A stretch of DNA of 64,000 nucleotides, taken from assembly GCA_029641185.1 (NCBI GenBank), contig JAPWGK010000002.1, forward strand, positions 1,674,001-1,738,000, in the 5' to 3' direction. Origin of the DNA: Pseudofabraea citricarpa. Its lineage: Eukaryota; Ascomycota; Leotiomycetes; Helotiales; Dermateaceae. The notes beneath the pieces are model-generated. The model was not told the DNA's origin, did not search any database, and worked only from the letters and a program-made list of their open reading frames with translations. Positions within the stretch are counted from its first letter, which is position 1, and every line of letters begins with the position of its first letter. Positions 35,478 to 47,186 of the stretch are shown piece by piece. Position numbers and translations under genes: made by a program.

Positions 35478-36644
35478 TTTTGCTGGCAGATGATGGAGAT
35501 AGCTTGCTTGTAGCTTTGGGAGAGGTGAGAAACACTCGTACGTTGTGGATTTATGCGTTGTGTTGCTAATGACGAACCCTGGATGATACTCGTCGCTGTG
35601 GCAGCGATTATCACTATGCCTTGCAGTGAGATAGAGTCGGTGTCTTGTGGTCGAGAAAGGAGGTGGAGGTGGAGGTGAGGGCGTTGTGAGACTGTAGAAT
35701 AGATTGAGGAACTTTGACGAGATTTTGTTTCTGTCGTGATGGTTCTGAAATAAGGGCTGCAATCAATATCGGAGGGGTCAAGGTGAAGAAGCCCAACTCG
35801 TGATTAGCTAGCTTCAGTGGGGGGTAAATGTAGCGAGGGAGTTGGGCAGATAGAGCATTAATTAATGCAGGTCTCGGCATAACTTTATGAAGCTATAGCA
35901 CTAATTCTACCTCCCAAGCTTCATAAGATGACCCAAAGCAGCAATTGAGATGCACTGTCACTTTCCCGTCCCTTGTCTTTTTGATTTCGTCAACTTCCTC
36001 AGTTCTAAAAAAGTGTGTTTCATTTAGATTCGCTACGTAATTAAGAGTCACAGGTCGACGCATCCAGCAATGCTGGAGGGCATCCCCCACGTGAGGGCGT
36101 TTGGTTAACAATAGTTTCCGTCTCCATAGCAAAGGCCTAAGGTAATGCAAAGTAAAGTCTCTTTGGAAAAAAAGAAGACCAAAGCTCTGGTCGCCCCTAC
36201 CGTACATCATTCTGCACAGTGCACGCCCTCAAGTTCGAATTAGTGGGATCTTGTACTTTGTCCGCTAGCTATTCATATTGAACTGAATCTCGCTGTAGGT
36301 TGAACTCCAAGATTTGCTTTCTTCTTTCATGCTTTCTCACAACTGTAGCTAGGAAGACTTTGAAGCTATCTACAAGCCCTCTCAGGAATCTCTGCTATTG
36401 GCCACAGATAATCACAAGACACTGCAAACAGCACTGCCGTAAAGGGAGACCTATAGCTTCAATTTTTTGTAGCTACCCCGCAGGAGAGCAAAGTTACTTT
36501 CGAAAAGGACCTTCTGATTTGCTCGAGTATTTGATTTCCCATACACGGCCTCTTCTCTAGTCTCTTCGGAAGGAACTTTTCCGCAGTACCAAGCACGAAG
36601 AGTTTTACAAGTCAGTAAGGTAGAAGACTCTTCAGGTTCGTACT
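35478..36644. other. Divergent intergenic region
   Basis: This is the upstream region of endosulfine (-) and SFM1 (+). GGTGGA-type repeats lie near 35660-35680. A 105-codon frame at 35893-36210 (-) has no recognisable family and is not called. Confidence 0.5.
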
Positions 36645-37419
36645 ATGGCGACCAAAACATATATAGTTGAGCATCTCGATGATGAGCTCGGCCCGTGGTC
36701 CTCCAGAGAGTACGTGACGATCGCCAAAGAATCGCATGAGTCCGGAGCAAAATTCTGTTTGACTTCAGTACCGCCGTCGCTTGAACTTCCTACCATCTTG
36801 ACAGAAGTTCCTGGCTTCACTGCGGATGGTCGCTCGGTGGAAATCATCTATGCCGACGACAACAGCCGTATCTGCTTGCTTGACCCCTCGGCAACCAAGG
36901 AGCTGAGTCCAGAAGACGGAGACATCTTCGACGTTTTTCTATTCGGTGGCATATTGGGTAAATAAATGATCGCCCTCTGCATATACCGCTTGGCGTGTTG
37001 ACTGAATCAGGTGATGATCCCCCACGAGACAGGACTTCGGAATTGAGAAAGAAGGGATTCCAAGGCCGTCGCCTAGGGCCCATGCAAATGACAACCGACA
37101 CGGCAGTACGAGTGACCAGGCTAGTAGCTCAGAACAAAAGTAGGTAAGCAATGAATTCTGAAGATCAGCTGTACTAACAGTGGGTATCTAGTTCCTCTTG
37201 AAAAAATCCCGTTTGTTGATAACCCCGAGTTGATAATTAGCAAGAATGAAAGTACCGAGATGCCTTTTAGATATGTGGTGGGAGAGGATGGCAAGCCCAT
37301 TATGCCCGAGGTAATGTTGGAACTTGTGCTTTTATATGGTCAAGTACTAATTCTTGCTTTAGGGCATGTTGGAATTGATTCAGAAGGACTCTGAGAAGGG
37401 ATTTGGGGACCTGTTCTGA
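36645..37419 (+). CDS. SFM1: SPOUT-family protein arginine methyltransferase Sfm1
   Basis: Exons 36645-36957, 37011-37139, 37192-37310 and 37363-37419 give 205 residues, near the 213 of yeast Sfm1. The protein reads TYIVEHLDDELGPWSSREY, then FDVFLFGGILGDDPPRDRT, GRRLGPMQMTTDTAVRVT and PFRYV, all hallmarks of this SPOUT (DUF431) family. The knotted SPOUT fold binds S-adenosylmethionine. In yeast, Sfm1 methylates one arginine of the ribosomal protein Rps3, so a role in small-subunit modification is expected. Four exons separated by 51-53-nt introns are the densest splicing in this window. Confidence 0.93.
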
Positions 37420-38251
37420 AGCATTCTCGCAGCTCCCTCCACCACGCCATGATCACATGATAGGGCGTACTGCAAAACGCAATCGCTAGATTGCCAGACG
37501 CTGATCTCGGAGCTCTCATATTTTGGTTGGGCTCGTGCTATTAGTGTATGTAGATAGCAGCATTCAGGGCCGACTAGATGGTCTAAATGTAGAGGGAATA
37601 AAAAAGGCTGTTCTCGCTTATGGCTGCTCTTCTTCTGAGTGCTCTTTCGTATACAGTAATTCGTAAGGCTTTCTGGATTGTTTCGAATCCACGGGCCGTC
37701 GTCACTCATCAGTGGTTATTTGGGCTGGCTGCTGTTTTGGCTTTCCAGAAGCTTAGATATTTATACGGGCACCAGACATTGCCAAGATACCCAGTACCCC
37801 TGGTGGCGGAAGTCTTGGTTCGAGATCTTGCGGCTGGCTCCGCTGCTGCATCTGGCTCTGAATAGGTATGCCATCGGCTGTGGCACCAGAGAGCGAGGAA
37901 CAAACTCGGGAAGGGCAGTCTAGACTCGTACAATCTATTTCTCTCAAGCAAGGCATACGGACAATGTCTTATTGCAATAATATATCAGATCGCTGCTCTC
38001 GTACCCTCGCAGGAGCTTCTATTTTTGAAACTGCGGATCGGACTGCGGGAGTCGGGCTCAGATAGCAGACAGGGAGCCATCGCTACCGTATCCCGGTTGC
38101 ATTCGCGGTTCCAGAGAGCCGCGTGGAGACAACACCTACACTTCTTTCTGAGCTTCCAACATCCTGCACTCACATATGATCCTCCCCCTCCCCATCGCGA
38201 CTGCGCGAATTCTGTACCCTTCTGACCTCGGTCTCTGAATCGTCATCCACG
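37420..38251. other. Intergenic region
   Basis: This holds the 3' region of SFM1 and the promoter of KEX1. Short overlapping frames are all weak, and nothing is called. Confidence 0.5.
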
Positions 38252-40304
38252 ATGCGATTCTTTCCTGTGGCACCGGGTCATCCCCGAGCCTCCATCCCCG
38301 GATCTGGCCTATTGACGTTATGGGGACTTTTGTCAGTGTCGCTGATGCCTTCACAGGTGCGCGCTGAGAAGACTGCCGGGGACTACTTTGTACACTCTCT
38401 GCCCGGCGCACCAGACGGACCGCTGTTGAAGATGCATGCTGGGTCAGTACTTCACTTATCAAAAAGACCAACCAACCCTTGCTGACTGTTGCCTAGACAC
38501 ATCGAGATCAACCCGGAACATAATGGCAATATTTTTTTCTGGCACTACCAGAATAGACATATTGCGAATAGGCAGCGGACAGTTATCTGGCTCAATGGTG
38601 GCCCCGGATGCAGTTCAGAGGATGGAGCGTTGATGGAGATTGGACCCTATCGCCTGAAGGAGGGCGATCAAGGTCAATTGGAGTACAATCCTGGATCCTG
38701 GGACGAATTTGCGAATGTCATGTTCGTAGACAATCCTGTCGGGACTGGCTTTAGCTACGTGGACTCGGATAGTTATGTGCACGAATTGCCAGATATGGCA
38801 AATCAGTTCGTGCAATTCCTGGAGAAGTGGTTTGCGCTGTTCCCTGAGTACGAGCATGATGATGTAAGTTTCGCGCGGGTTCGTTCTCCACTACAAAAAC
38901 TGACCGTTGGAACAGCTCTACCTTGCAGGAGAGTCATACGCAGGCCAACATATTCCATATATCACAAAGGCTATCCTTGATCGAAATAAAGCTGGAGCCA
39001 AGCATCAATGGCAGATGAAAGGTATGCTCATTGGAAACGGATGGATATCACCCGTTGAGCAGTACCCGTCATATCTATCATTTGCGTACGAAAAGGGCTT
39101 GGTACAACGCGATAGTAAGGACGCAGCTAGACTTGAGTCACAACAGGCTGTTTGCATGAAAGCATTAAACGAGGAAGGAGGAAAAGATCATGTTGATATC
39201 GGCCAGTGTGAAAGCATCTTGCAAGAGATTCTGCGCGCAACCCAAACAACTGGACCTGATGGCAACAGCCAATGCTATAACATGTACGACGTTCGGCTGA
39301 AGGATTCGTACCCAAGTTGTGGAATGAATTGGCCTCCGGACCTTGAGCGTGTCACCCCATATCTTCGCAGGCAGGACGTTTTGGATGCTCTTCATGTCTC
39401 TCCTGGTAAACGGACTGGGTGGACTGAGTGCAATGGTGCTGTTGGAGGAGCATTCCGAGCGAAGACATCCGCCCCCTCAGTTACCCTTCTCCCAGATCTT
39501 ATTGCTCAAGTTCCCACTGTACTCTTCTCAGGAGCTGAAGATTTGATCTGCAACCATATTGGTACGGAAGAACTGATCAGCAACCTTGAATGGAATGGCG
39601 GAAAGGGCTTCGAGACGTCTCCTGGGACCTGGGCACCTCGTCGGGACTGGGAGTTTGAGGGGCAGCCAGCTGGCTTTTATCAAGAAGCTCGAAACTTGAC
39701 CTACATCCTGTTTTACAACTCTTCACATATGGTTCCCTTCGATTATGCCAGACGTACACGGGATATGCTCGATCGTTTCATGCAAGTTGATATTGCAAGC
39801 ATTGGTGGTGTCCCCACAGACAGTCGTATTGATGGAGAGAAAGGCCTCGAAACTTCAGTTGGCGGTCATCCCAACAGCACTGCTGCAGCTGAGGCGGAGG
39901 AGGAGAAGCTGGAAGCTGCCAAGTGGCATGCCTATTATAAGTCGGGTGAAATCGTACTTGTAATTGTTGCTCTTGCAGCATCAGCTTGGGGCTACTACGT
40001 TTGGAAGGACCGCAGAAAGCGTACTGGGTACAGTGGTCTCTTTGGAGGCCCAACACCTATGTCGCTTGCAGGTGCTCGGGAGGGTGTTCGAGGCGGGTTG
40101 GAGAGTTTCAGAACTAAGCGTACCAACAGAGATGTCGAGGCTGCGGACTTTGATGAGAGTGAACTGGATGAATTGCATGTACAGACTCCTACCGAGGAGA
40201 CGGATCGCTATAGTGTGGGAAGTGCAAGTGATGATGAGGACGTCAAAGGCAAGAAGGCAGGAAATGGATACTCTGACCGGGTTGGGAAGAAATCCAGTAG
40301 ATAA
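38252..40304 (+). CDS. KEX1: KEX1 serine carboxypeptidase (Golgi carboxypeptidase D)
   Basis: Exons 38252-38442, 38497-38863 and 38916-40304 give 648 residues. A signal peptide occupies roughly residues 1-38. The S10 peptidase triad is complete: Ser193 in GESYAG, Asp395 in [11 protein letters not shown] and His457 in NSSHMVPF; the oxyanion-side motif [13 protein letters not shown] is in exon 2. A single C-terminal membrane segment lies at about 532-550, followed by a ~100-residue cytosolic tail rich in Asp, Glu and Ser. Kex1 trims Lys and Arg from the C-termini of pro-proteins after Kex2 cleavage in the late Golgi. The acidic tail fits a trans-Golgi retention signal. Confidence 0.95.
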
Positions 40305-40692
40305 CAAAGGGGCGGTGTGTTAAAAGAGCATTTTTTTCATGGGTATGGCGCATACGAGTGTTAACATTAGGGGTTCAAGATGTTTTATTACAATGTTTAT
40401 GGTTCGCTATGCATCAGTTAAGTAGATTTGTAAATCTGCAGCAAAAACCACATATTATTGAAACAATCCAGGCTGATTTTAATCGTTCTTTGTTAAATTT
40501 TCATTTTTATTTATATGATGATAATCATCGCTACATTATTGCCCACCTAACGCCTGCCCCCCTTGCACGTCCCTGTGAAATGCTTCTGAAGCCAGAGATA
40601 GACTCTGTAAGTGGCTCTCTCTTTGTCGAAGCAGATTTTGTATGCTATTTTGTACATCTACAAGAGACTTCACTCTGTACCTATGATTACTT
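40305..40692. other. Convergent 3' region
   Basis: This is AT-rich sequence between the 3' ends of KEX1 (+) and RAE1 (-), with no feature seen. Confidence 0.5.
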
Positions 40693-41872
40693 TTAACGCT
40701 TCTTAACGCTAGGTCTTGGTTTGCATTCATCGCCGTTCACCGGATGCATCATGACCTTGTTTGGGTATTGTGGTGTGTTGCTGGAGTATCCCTTGCTCCA
40801 GTCGTAGCTGACGGCGTATGCGAAGATGGTACCCGTGCGGTTGAAAGCTGTTGCTGAGATAGTGCCACCAACTGTTGGGTAGCCCTTGAGTCTGTGCTTC
40901 GCGACACCGTCCCAGAAATGGAATGTGCCATCGGAACCTGCGGTGCTGAAAGTGCCATGGACAGGGTGGAAGGAGATGGCGTTGACCGAATAGACGTTTG
41001 TCATATTGTTGTTTGGTGGATCACGGTGACATTTGAACGAGAAGTTTGAGCTATATTAATAATTAGCATTGGGTGAAAAGAATGATAAAGAGATCGATCA
41101 TACCTGGCGTCTTTTTCTTCGACATATTGAATGGCACATCTGCCCTCAATACTTCCAACTGCGAATCCGGTTGCGTCTGAGAAACAACTTACAACTCTGG
41201 TCTGCCATTTTAGAGGACTTTGAAGTGTTTTGTAGAACTTTGTCGGTTCCTGAAGGTTGATGACATTGATGTAGCGATCTGCTGTGCCAACAACCAAGAG
41301 CTGATTCTTCACATCCAAGCTATAGACCCGTTCCTGACACTGGACTGTGGCCACGGGTGTAGGCTGGCGCAGATCCCAGTATTTGATCGTCTTGTCCCAT
41401 GAACCGGTAACGAGCATCTGCGCATTGCTTCCAGGCGCCTCAAAGAACCTTACGCAGCGGATAGGTGCGTCATGAACTGCAACTTGCTGCGCAACAGTTT
41501 GGCCACTTCCCAAGTCTAGCATGCGTGCCGCTTTGTCGGCGCCTCCTCCAACGACCTTTGTACCATCCTAGACTAGAAGTTAGCATATTTTTCGACATGT
41601 TATACAGTGAAGGGTACCTTAGACCAGTCGCAACTAAGAACTGGGCCCTCGTGTTCAAAGATCGCTTTTCCTTCACTTCCTCCACTCTGATTGATCTCAT
41701 AGATTCGAACCTTCTTATCCCAAGAGGCAACCGCCAGATGCTCGGACTGAGGAGAGAACGAAATATCCGAAACACTGTCTTCTGGTGGGTTGCTTAGAGC
41801 GATGTCTTTGGAAAGGTCACCGAGGGTGTTGGCTTGGTTGGTGCTGCTGGAGGTTCCAAAGAGGCCTGCCAT
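40693..41872 (-). CDS. GLE2: mRNA export factor Rae1/Gle2 (WD40)
   Basis: Exons, in coding order: 41872-41618, 41567-41104 and 41050-40693, giving 358 residues. The start at 41872 gives MAGLFG, as in other fungal Rae1 proteins. Seven WD repeats follow; clear ones are VASWDKKVRIYEI, LVTGSWDKTIKYWDLR and FSTAGSDGTFHFWD. Rae1-specific motifs include WQTRVVSCF, GSIEGRCAIQYVEE and SFKCHR. The protein docks on Nup98/Nup116 GLEBS motifs at the nuclear pore and works in mRNA export and the spindle checkpoint. The frame stays open upstream for 71 codons without an ATG. An out-of-frame 23-codon upstream ORF begins at 42081. Confidence 0.95.
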
Positions 41873-43400
41873 CTTATCCTCGCGCAAAAGCTGAACACTC
41901 GGTAGGAAACCTGAGTTCTCTGGTACTACCTTTAAGTATTCGCGGAGAATGTCTAGTGAGTGGTAGTCGCCGCCTGTACTAGAAGGCAGAAGTGCTTTGA
42001 ATGCGATATCTAGATAGGCAGACAATAATCTTTGGCCTCCCTGCAATTCTGGACGTGACTTGAAAACGCGCTGCTGCTCATCCAATCAGTGCGCACTTCG
42101 GTTAAGCTCTCGCAGCTAGCTGTGGGCAGGTGTGGAGTTATCAGCCCAGGCTAGATCCCCTTGTGGTCGTTCATGGCGCACCGTATACGCCATTCAAGCC
42201 TTCATCATCAGTATTATCCTATATCTTAAAACATCAGGCTGTTTAGCATAAGGCTTCCACGCATACCAAGTATAAGACTCACAGGCGGAATACAGACTCG
42301 GTGATTAGTCAGCCGTTCCAGGCTTCAAGGCAGACTGTGGGTGCCGACAAGCTAGCGCAAGCGACTAGTGCCGCAGAGACATAAAATAAATTTCCTCTGC
42401 CACTCTCTACCTTTTTTTCTCAACATCCTCGCCCAAAGAATCGCATTCGAAGCACACAAACAGAAAGGCCCTTGCGGACCCTTCAACCAGCAATGGTTAC
42501 ACTTGCTTTGGGAGAAAGTCCCCGGACACCCTTCCCTTGGAAGGATTGCGGAAACGCGCCGCCATAGAAGCACATTGCGGCTTCTCCTCTCCCAATTCGT
42601 CATCGCTTCCTCCACCCTCCTACCGCTCGTACTGCTCTGTCGCCGATCTCAAACCATGGAGTCAAAGCTGAGAAGGCCATATGGATGACGATATGAGTCC
42701 GATCTTCTCCTGCTGCAGCTTCTGGTAACTGGTCAGGTGGCAGCGCAGGAGGTACTTGGGCTGTTCTTGGGGCGATGGGGATGTTCTGGTAGTTGGAGGC
42801 TTTTTCGTCGAGATCGATAGTTATGCGATTGCCTTGTCGTTCGTGACTTCGGTCATGGGCGAGAGGTAACTCGATGGGGCTTATTCTTGGTGCGAGGATA
42901 CCAGCTTTTTTCTTCTTTTGGGTCTATAGCTTATTGAAAAGCGGGGGTTGCTGTCAACAATGGGAACACACACTCTGGGTCTTCCCTCAAGGGAAGATAC
43001 CGGTTCCTGTTGGAGATAGTAAATCTCAGATGCTCTGTCGAAGGAGCTAGACTCGACCTTGTTCAAGTGATGATTACCAAATAGAGTCAAGCACTGATGT
43101 GTGCCCGTGTAAAAAGCGGTGCCACTGTTGATGACACAAAATGCGTTATGGTATCTGATGAACGTTGCAAGGACATTCTTTTTAATCTATCTTTCTCTCT
43201 ATTGCTATCTAGGCACACGGCCTTGGGCGGTGGCGTTGCTGCTTTTCGGATTATAAATAAAAAATTACGAGATATATATGTTTTCTATAGCAAGTCGTTC
43301 GTGTCCCTTGCACTGAAACGATCATTCATCATACTCCGTTATCATGAACTATGCTCGCCCACCAAAACGCCGTTCCTGTCCTTTATAAGTCCCGTCATCA
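41873..43400. other. Intergenic region with one uncalled open stretch
   Basis: This lies upstream of RAE1 and downstream of the 463-residue orphan. A minus-strand open stretch at 42600-42923 is listed separately. The remainder is AT-rich near 43250 and otherwise plain. Confidence 0.45.
42600..42923 (-). other. Possible orphan coding exon (uncertain)
   Basis: On the minus strand a frame of 107 codons ends at a TGA at 42600-42602 and starts after a TAG that could double as a splice acceptor (CTATAG). The product looks protein-like in composition, with AGILAPRISPIELP, GNRITIDLDEKASNYQN and a Pro/Ala-rich part. No start ATG or upstream exon can be fixed. It may be the 3' exon of an unrecognised gene or a chance open frame. 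Confidence 0.2.
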
Positions 43401-44846
43401 TCACATCAAGCCGCCTAACACGACCTTACCCACCCCAGCAACCTCACTTCTCACTCCACCCCTGCTGCTATCTTCGAATTCTTTTACTACTCCTTGCACA
43501 ATTATTTTCCTCACCCTCGCATCAGCTTTGGTGAACATTTCTGCCAAATACGGACTACATTCTTTAGGTGATGCGACCAACCCCATTAATCTCGTGTAGC
43601 AGTCTATCAAGACGTCGCACAAGGTTGCAAAGGTCTCGTAGAAATCAGGATCGAAGGGAAGTGATGGCGTCAATAAGTGAACATACTCCTCGCCCGGTAG
43701 AAGATCGGTTTCGTTGCTCGGAAACGATGTGCTAGAAGAAGGGCCGCCAGAAGACATACTTCCACTTGCAGAGTTAGTGTCGTGATCATTCCCCATAGGC
43801 AGTCCTATATCGGCTGCTGAGCTTGTTCTTCGACCCTTTCCCACCGTCGTGGTAGCACGTTTGAACATCTGAGGGAATCGTCCTCGCGATAAAGAAGAAG
43901 ATCCGTCCGGGGGGTGGATTTGTTGGTATGCCTCAAATTCTGCAAGGAGAGCATTCAACGTTCTTAGAAACTCCTGTGCGTTTGATCCATTGAGATCGAG
44001 TATCGTAGGCAGTGATAACCCGAGTAAAAGATAGTTTGTCGCGCGACGGGCCATTTTCCGAGAGTCAAAGTATGGCATCCGCTGTAGATCGGGCTTGTTG
44101 AACAATAGCGTATTAAACCAGTACACTCGTCCCTCGTGCCTACAAAATTGTTAGTCTATATATACGAAAAAGGTTTCCTTAAGGCGAAATTACGCTTTTC
44201 TGAGGTAATCCAGTGTTGAGATTCTCTTCGAGGCCATTTCCTGTATATGCTGATATGTAATGGTTTCCAATGTCGGGCTTGCAGGTCCATTTGCACCAGC
44301 ACTTAGCCCACTGGAACCCCCTATCGACTGATAGCCTGTCTGCGGTCTGACTAACATGATGTTGGAGTATGCTGCAGTTGAGGAGTCGGAGGCAGGTGAT
44401 ATAATAATGGCTTCTGCCGTTTCTGCCGCCTGGATGTAACTATCGGCAGACTTCCGTCCCTGGTGGTCTTGGGCAAACCTGGCTGGCGGGTAGGGAGGAA
44501 GTGGGTGATTGTCTCGGTGGAAGTCTTTCACGTCTCGATGTGTTTGGGATGTTGAGTTGGATCTCGGTTTCTTTTCTGGTGATGCGCCCGTGTTCGGTGC
44601 GATTGTATTGGCAGGCTCACGGCCGCGGTTCGTTCGAGGGGATTTGGAGTTTGAGGAGAAGGAGGGTTTGCGACTGAACCCTGAGGTTCGCGAACTATAG
44701 GAGGGATGTGTCGACTCGCTGTGGGCTGAAGGACTGCCGCTGCTGGTGCTTGGTCGTGTCGAGGTGGGTGTTTTGCTGCCTCCAAATATGCTGGCACCCT
44801 TTGCAAACAGTCCATTGTGTTGTGTGGAGGGTGTCGTTCGGTGCAT
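43401..44846 (-). CDS. Uncharacterised conserved-looking protein
   Basis: Exons, in coding order: 44846-44194 and 44139-43401, giving 463 residues; function not recognised. The first ~190 residues are Ser/Thr/Pro/Asn-rich and disordered. The folded part spans the splice junction: RISTLDYLRKAHEGRVYWFN, then YFDSRKMARRATNYLLLGLS and PTILDLNGSNAQEFLRTLNA. A second Ser-rich linker follows, and the C-terminal ~80 residues are helical (FDPDFYETFATLCDVLIDCY and AEMFTKADARVRKIIVQGVV). The helical blocks flanking disordered linkers suggest a scaffold or trafficking protein rather than an enzyme, but this is only inference. The intron is 54 nt with good borders. An open, GTG-starting frame extends upstream of 44846 but has no ATG. 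Confidence 0.72.
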
Positions 44847-45623
44847 GTTGGTCGTGCACGACGGAGCAGGGGGGTGTTTCTCGGCCGCTCGAAGAATGCC
44901 AGTACAGTATAGTCGTATATAGGCTGTATGCACCGCTCACTGCACAGTCGCTACAGTATCTTGGTAGGGTAGGGTAGGGTAGGGTATCGTATCTGCTCGC
45001 AGGTCTCACGGCAGCGAAGGGGGATGTTCGCAAAAGAGGAAGAAGTGAGCATAGTACATCGGCATCGTCTCTCAGAGCAGAATGCATGAGCGGCCATGGT
45101 AAGGATCCGACTTACCCTCAGCCGCCAGTCGCCAGTGGCATATCTGACACTCGGGGCGCTCACAGGAAGAGCAGGGAAGGGACTTGTCACGGCAACAATA
45201 CAGTACAGGACAGTAATAATACCAGAAACTATGCGCGAAAGCAGAGGGAGGTAAAGTTTATTCTCCATTGCATGTCCGCTTTTGTCCATGAGGTGGTACT
45301 GCGAACTACTGTCTCCATTATTATTGCACGGCCTCGACATTGGCTGTAAATTTACATGCAATGCTGATGCACCTGCCACCTGTGCCTCTGTATCTGTATC
45401 TGTACCAATACATTATCTTGTCAGGATTCAGGTACAGCGCAGGGCTTGAGGGGCCCCTCAAGCCCAAGCCCCTGGCCTGACCCATCACGCTGGCTCGTTA
45501 TATGGCGAACCCCACTAAACCCGGCGCCTATTATGACCCCTCACCTCGACTCTCGCTCGCGCCCAGCTTCAAAACTTCAAAGCTCCCCCCTCCCCCTCCC
45601 CCCCTTGCCCCCAAGCACTCGCC
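44847..45623. other. Divergent intergenic region
   Basis: This is the upstream region of the orphan (-) and ECT1 (+). It holds four TAGGG units at 44965-44984, alternating TCTGTATC-type sequence near 45390, and a C-rich leader just before the ECT1 ATG. Confidence 0.5.
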
Positions 45624-47186
45624 ATGTCTTTGGATAAGAAATACGAGCAAGAGGGCCCTCCTGGGGATGCAGCCCCCGACATTTTGGAAGGGAGGATCTG
45701 GGTCGACGGGTGCTGGGACTTCTTTCATCATGGTTCGTGGGCCCTTCACATGTCATGCAAGCTTGGGAAGGTCAACTGCTAATCCCCATGCCAGGCCATG
45801 CGGGTGCCATGCTACAAGCACGCCAACTAGGGAACGAACTGGTCGTTGGCATTCATTCTGACGAGTCCATCCTCGAGAATAAAGGGCCTACGGTTATGAC
45901 CTTGGAAGAACGGTAACATAAGCCGACTGTCAAAGCTAAGACACTGTTCGCTGATTCTCTTTCTGCAAGAATCGCCGCCGTCGACGCATGCCGCTGGGTT
46001 ACCCAGTCTGTGCCATACGCACCGTATGTCACGGCTCTACCGTGGATATCTCACTATGGCTGCAAGTACGTAGTACATGGCGACGACATCACCTCAGACA
46101 GTAGTGGTGAAGACTGCTACCGTTTTGTGAAAGCCGCCGGCCGATTCAAAGTTGTGAAGCGAACTCCCAGTATTTCGACTACGGATTTGGTTGGAAGGAT
46201 GCTGCTCTGCACGCGAACCCATTTCATCAGATCCTTATCAAAGCTACTTGCAGGAGAAGAGGGCTCTGGAACTGTGGAGGAGCGCAAAGCGGATGGAAAG
46301 GCCTTGACGGAACGCATGCAACTCTACGCTACAGATAAAACGGGACTGAATCCGGGATCAAGCGTATGGTTCTGGACTGCCTCGATTGAAGCACGAGAGG
46401 ATGATACGGCAGAGGAGAAAGGAATCTTCAGCTCGCTCTGCCAGGGTAACCAGCCCAAACCCGGTCAGCGCGTCGTGTACGTTGACGGAGGTTTTGATCT
46501 CTTCTCATCCGGGCATATCGAATTTCTGCGACAAGTACTTAAGGCAGAGGAAAAGCTGGGAGAACTGGAAGGATGGTACAGCGAGCAAGCAGTGCAAGAA
46601 CGGACTGGTAAGGGCGAAGACTACGGTCCTGCTTTTGTAGTGGCAGGTGTTCATGATGACGAGGTGATAAATCGCTGGAAAGGGGTGAACTACCCGATCA
46701 TGAACATCTACGAGCGTGGTCTTTGCGTACTTCAATGCAAAGTAAGGATGCTCAACAACACTTACGAGGTTTGATGCTAACCATGTCACCAGTACATTGA
46801 CTCGGTGATCTTTGGGGCACCTTTCACACCAACCAAAGCTTATCTCTCCTCAACACCCTGGGGAACTCCAGACGCGGTATACCACGGGCCCACTTCTTTC
46901 ATGCCCGTAAGTTTCCAGATCCGATGGCTTGAATCTCGCAACTAATACACCCCCATAGCTTACCTACGACCCATATACGGCACCAAAAGATATGGGCATC
47001 TACAAGGAAATCGGCAAGCACGATTTTGCTGGAGTGAATGCTGGACAGATTGTTCAACGAATCATGAGAAGTCGTGATATGTACGAAGAACGACAGCGCG
47101 CGAAGGGTGCTAAGGGCATAGGAGAGGAAGCACAGAGAACGAGAGAGATTTTGGAAGAGGAGCAACGTGTCAAAGAGAGCCGGTGA
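45624..47186 (+). CDS. ECT1: Ethanolamine-phosphate cytidylyltransferase
   Basis: Exons 45624-45732, 45795-45912, 45970-46741, 46793-46906 and 46959-47186 give 446 residues. Two cytidylyltransferase domains are present, as in all family members. The first has RIWVDGCWDFFHHGHAG with an HxGH motif (residues 35-38) rebuilt across intron 1. The second begins VVYVDGGFDLFSSGHIEFLR, where the HxGH equivalent is SSGH, so only the last His remains. The enzyme makes CDP-ethanolamine from CTP and phosphoethanolamine, the rate-limiting step of the Kennedy route to phosphatidylethanolamine. The C-terminal end is a charged helix (QRTREILEEEQRVKESR). In this family the N-terminal domain does the catalysis, so the degenerate second site is not necessarily damaging. 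Confidence 0.94.

Noticed and set aside
35893..36210. Minus-strand open frame of 105 codons starting with two ATGs
   Set aside because: No family resemblance; it lies in the divergent promoter between endosulfine and SFM1.
38489..38980. KEX1 exon 2 read through into the second intron
   Set aside because: The frame continues past GATGAT but loses the [10 protein letters not shown] active-site block; splicing at GTAAGT restores it.
44965..44984. Four TAGGG units, interstitial telomere-like sequence
   Set aside because: The fungal telomere unit is TTAGGG; a four-copy TAGGG run is short and more simply explained as a simple repeat.
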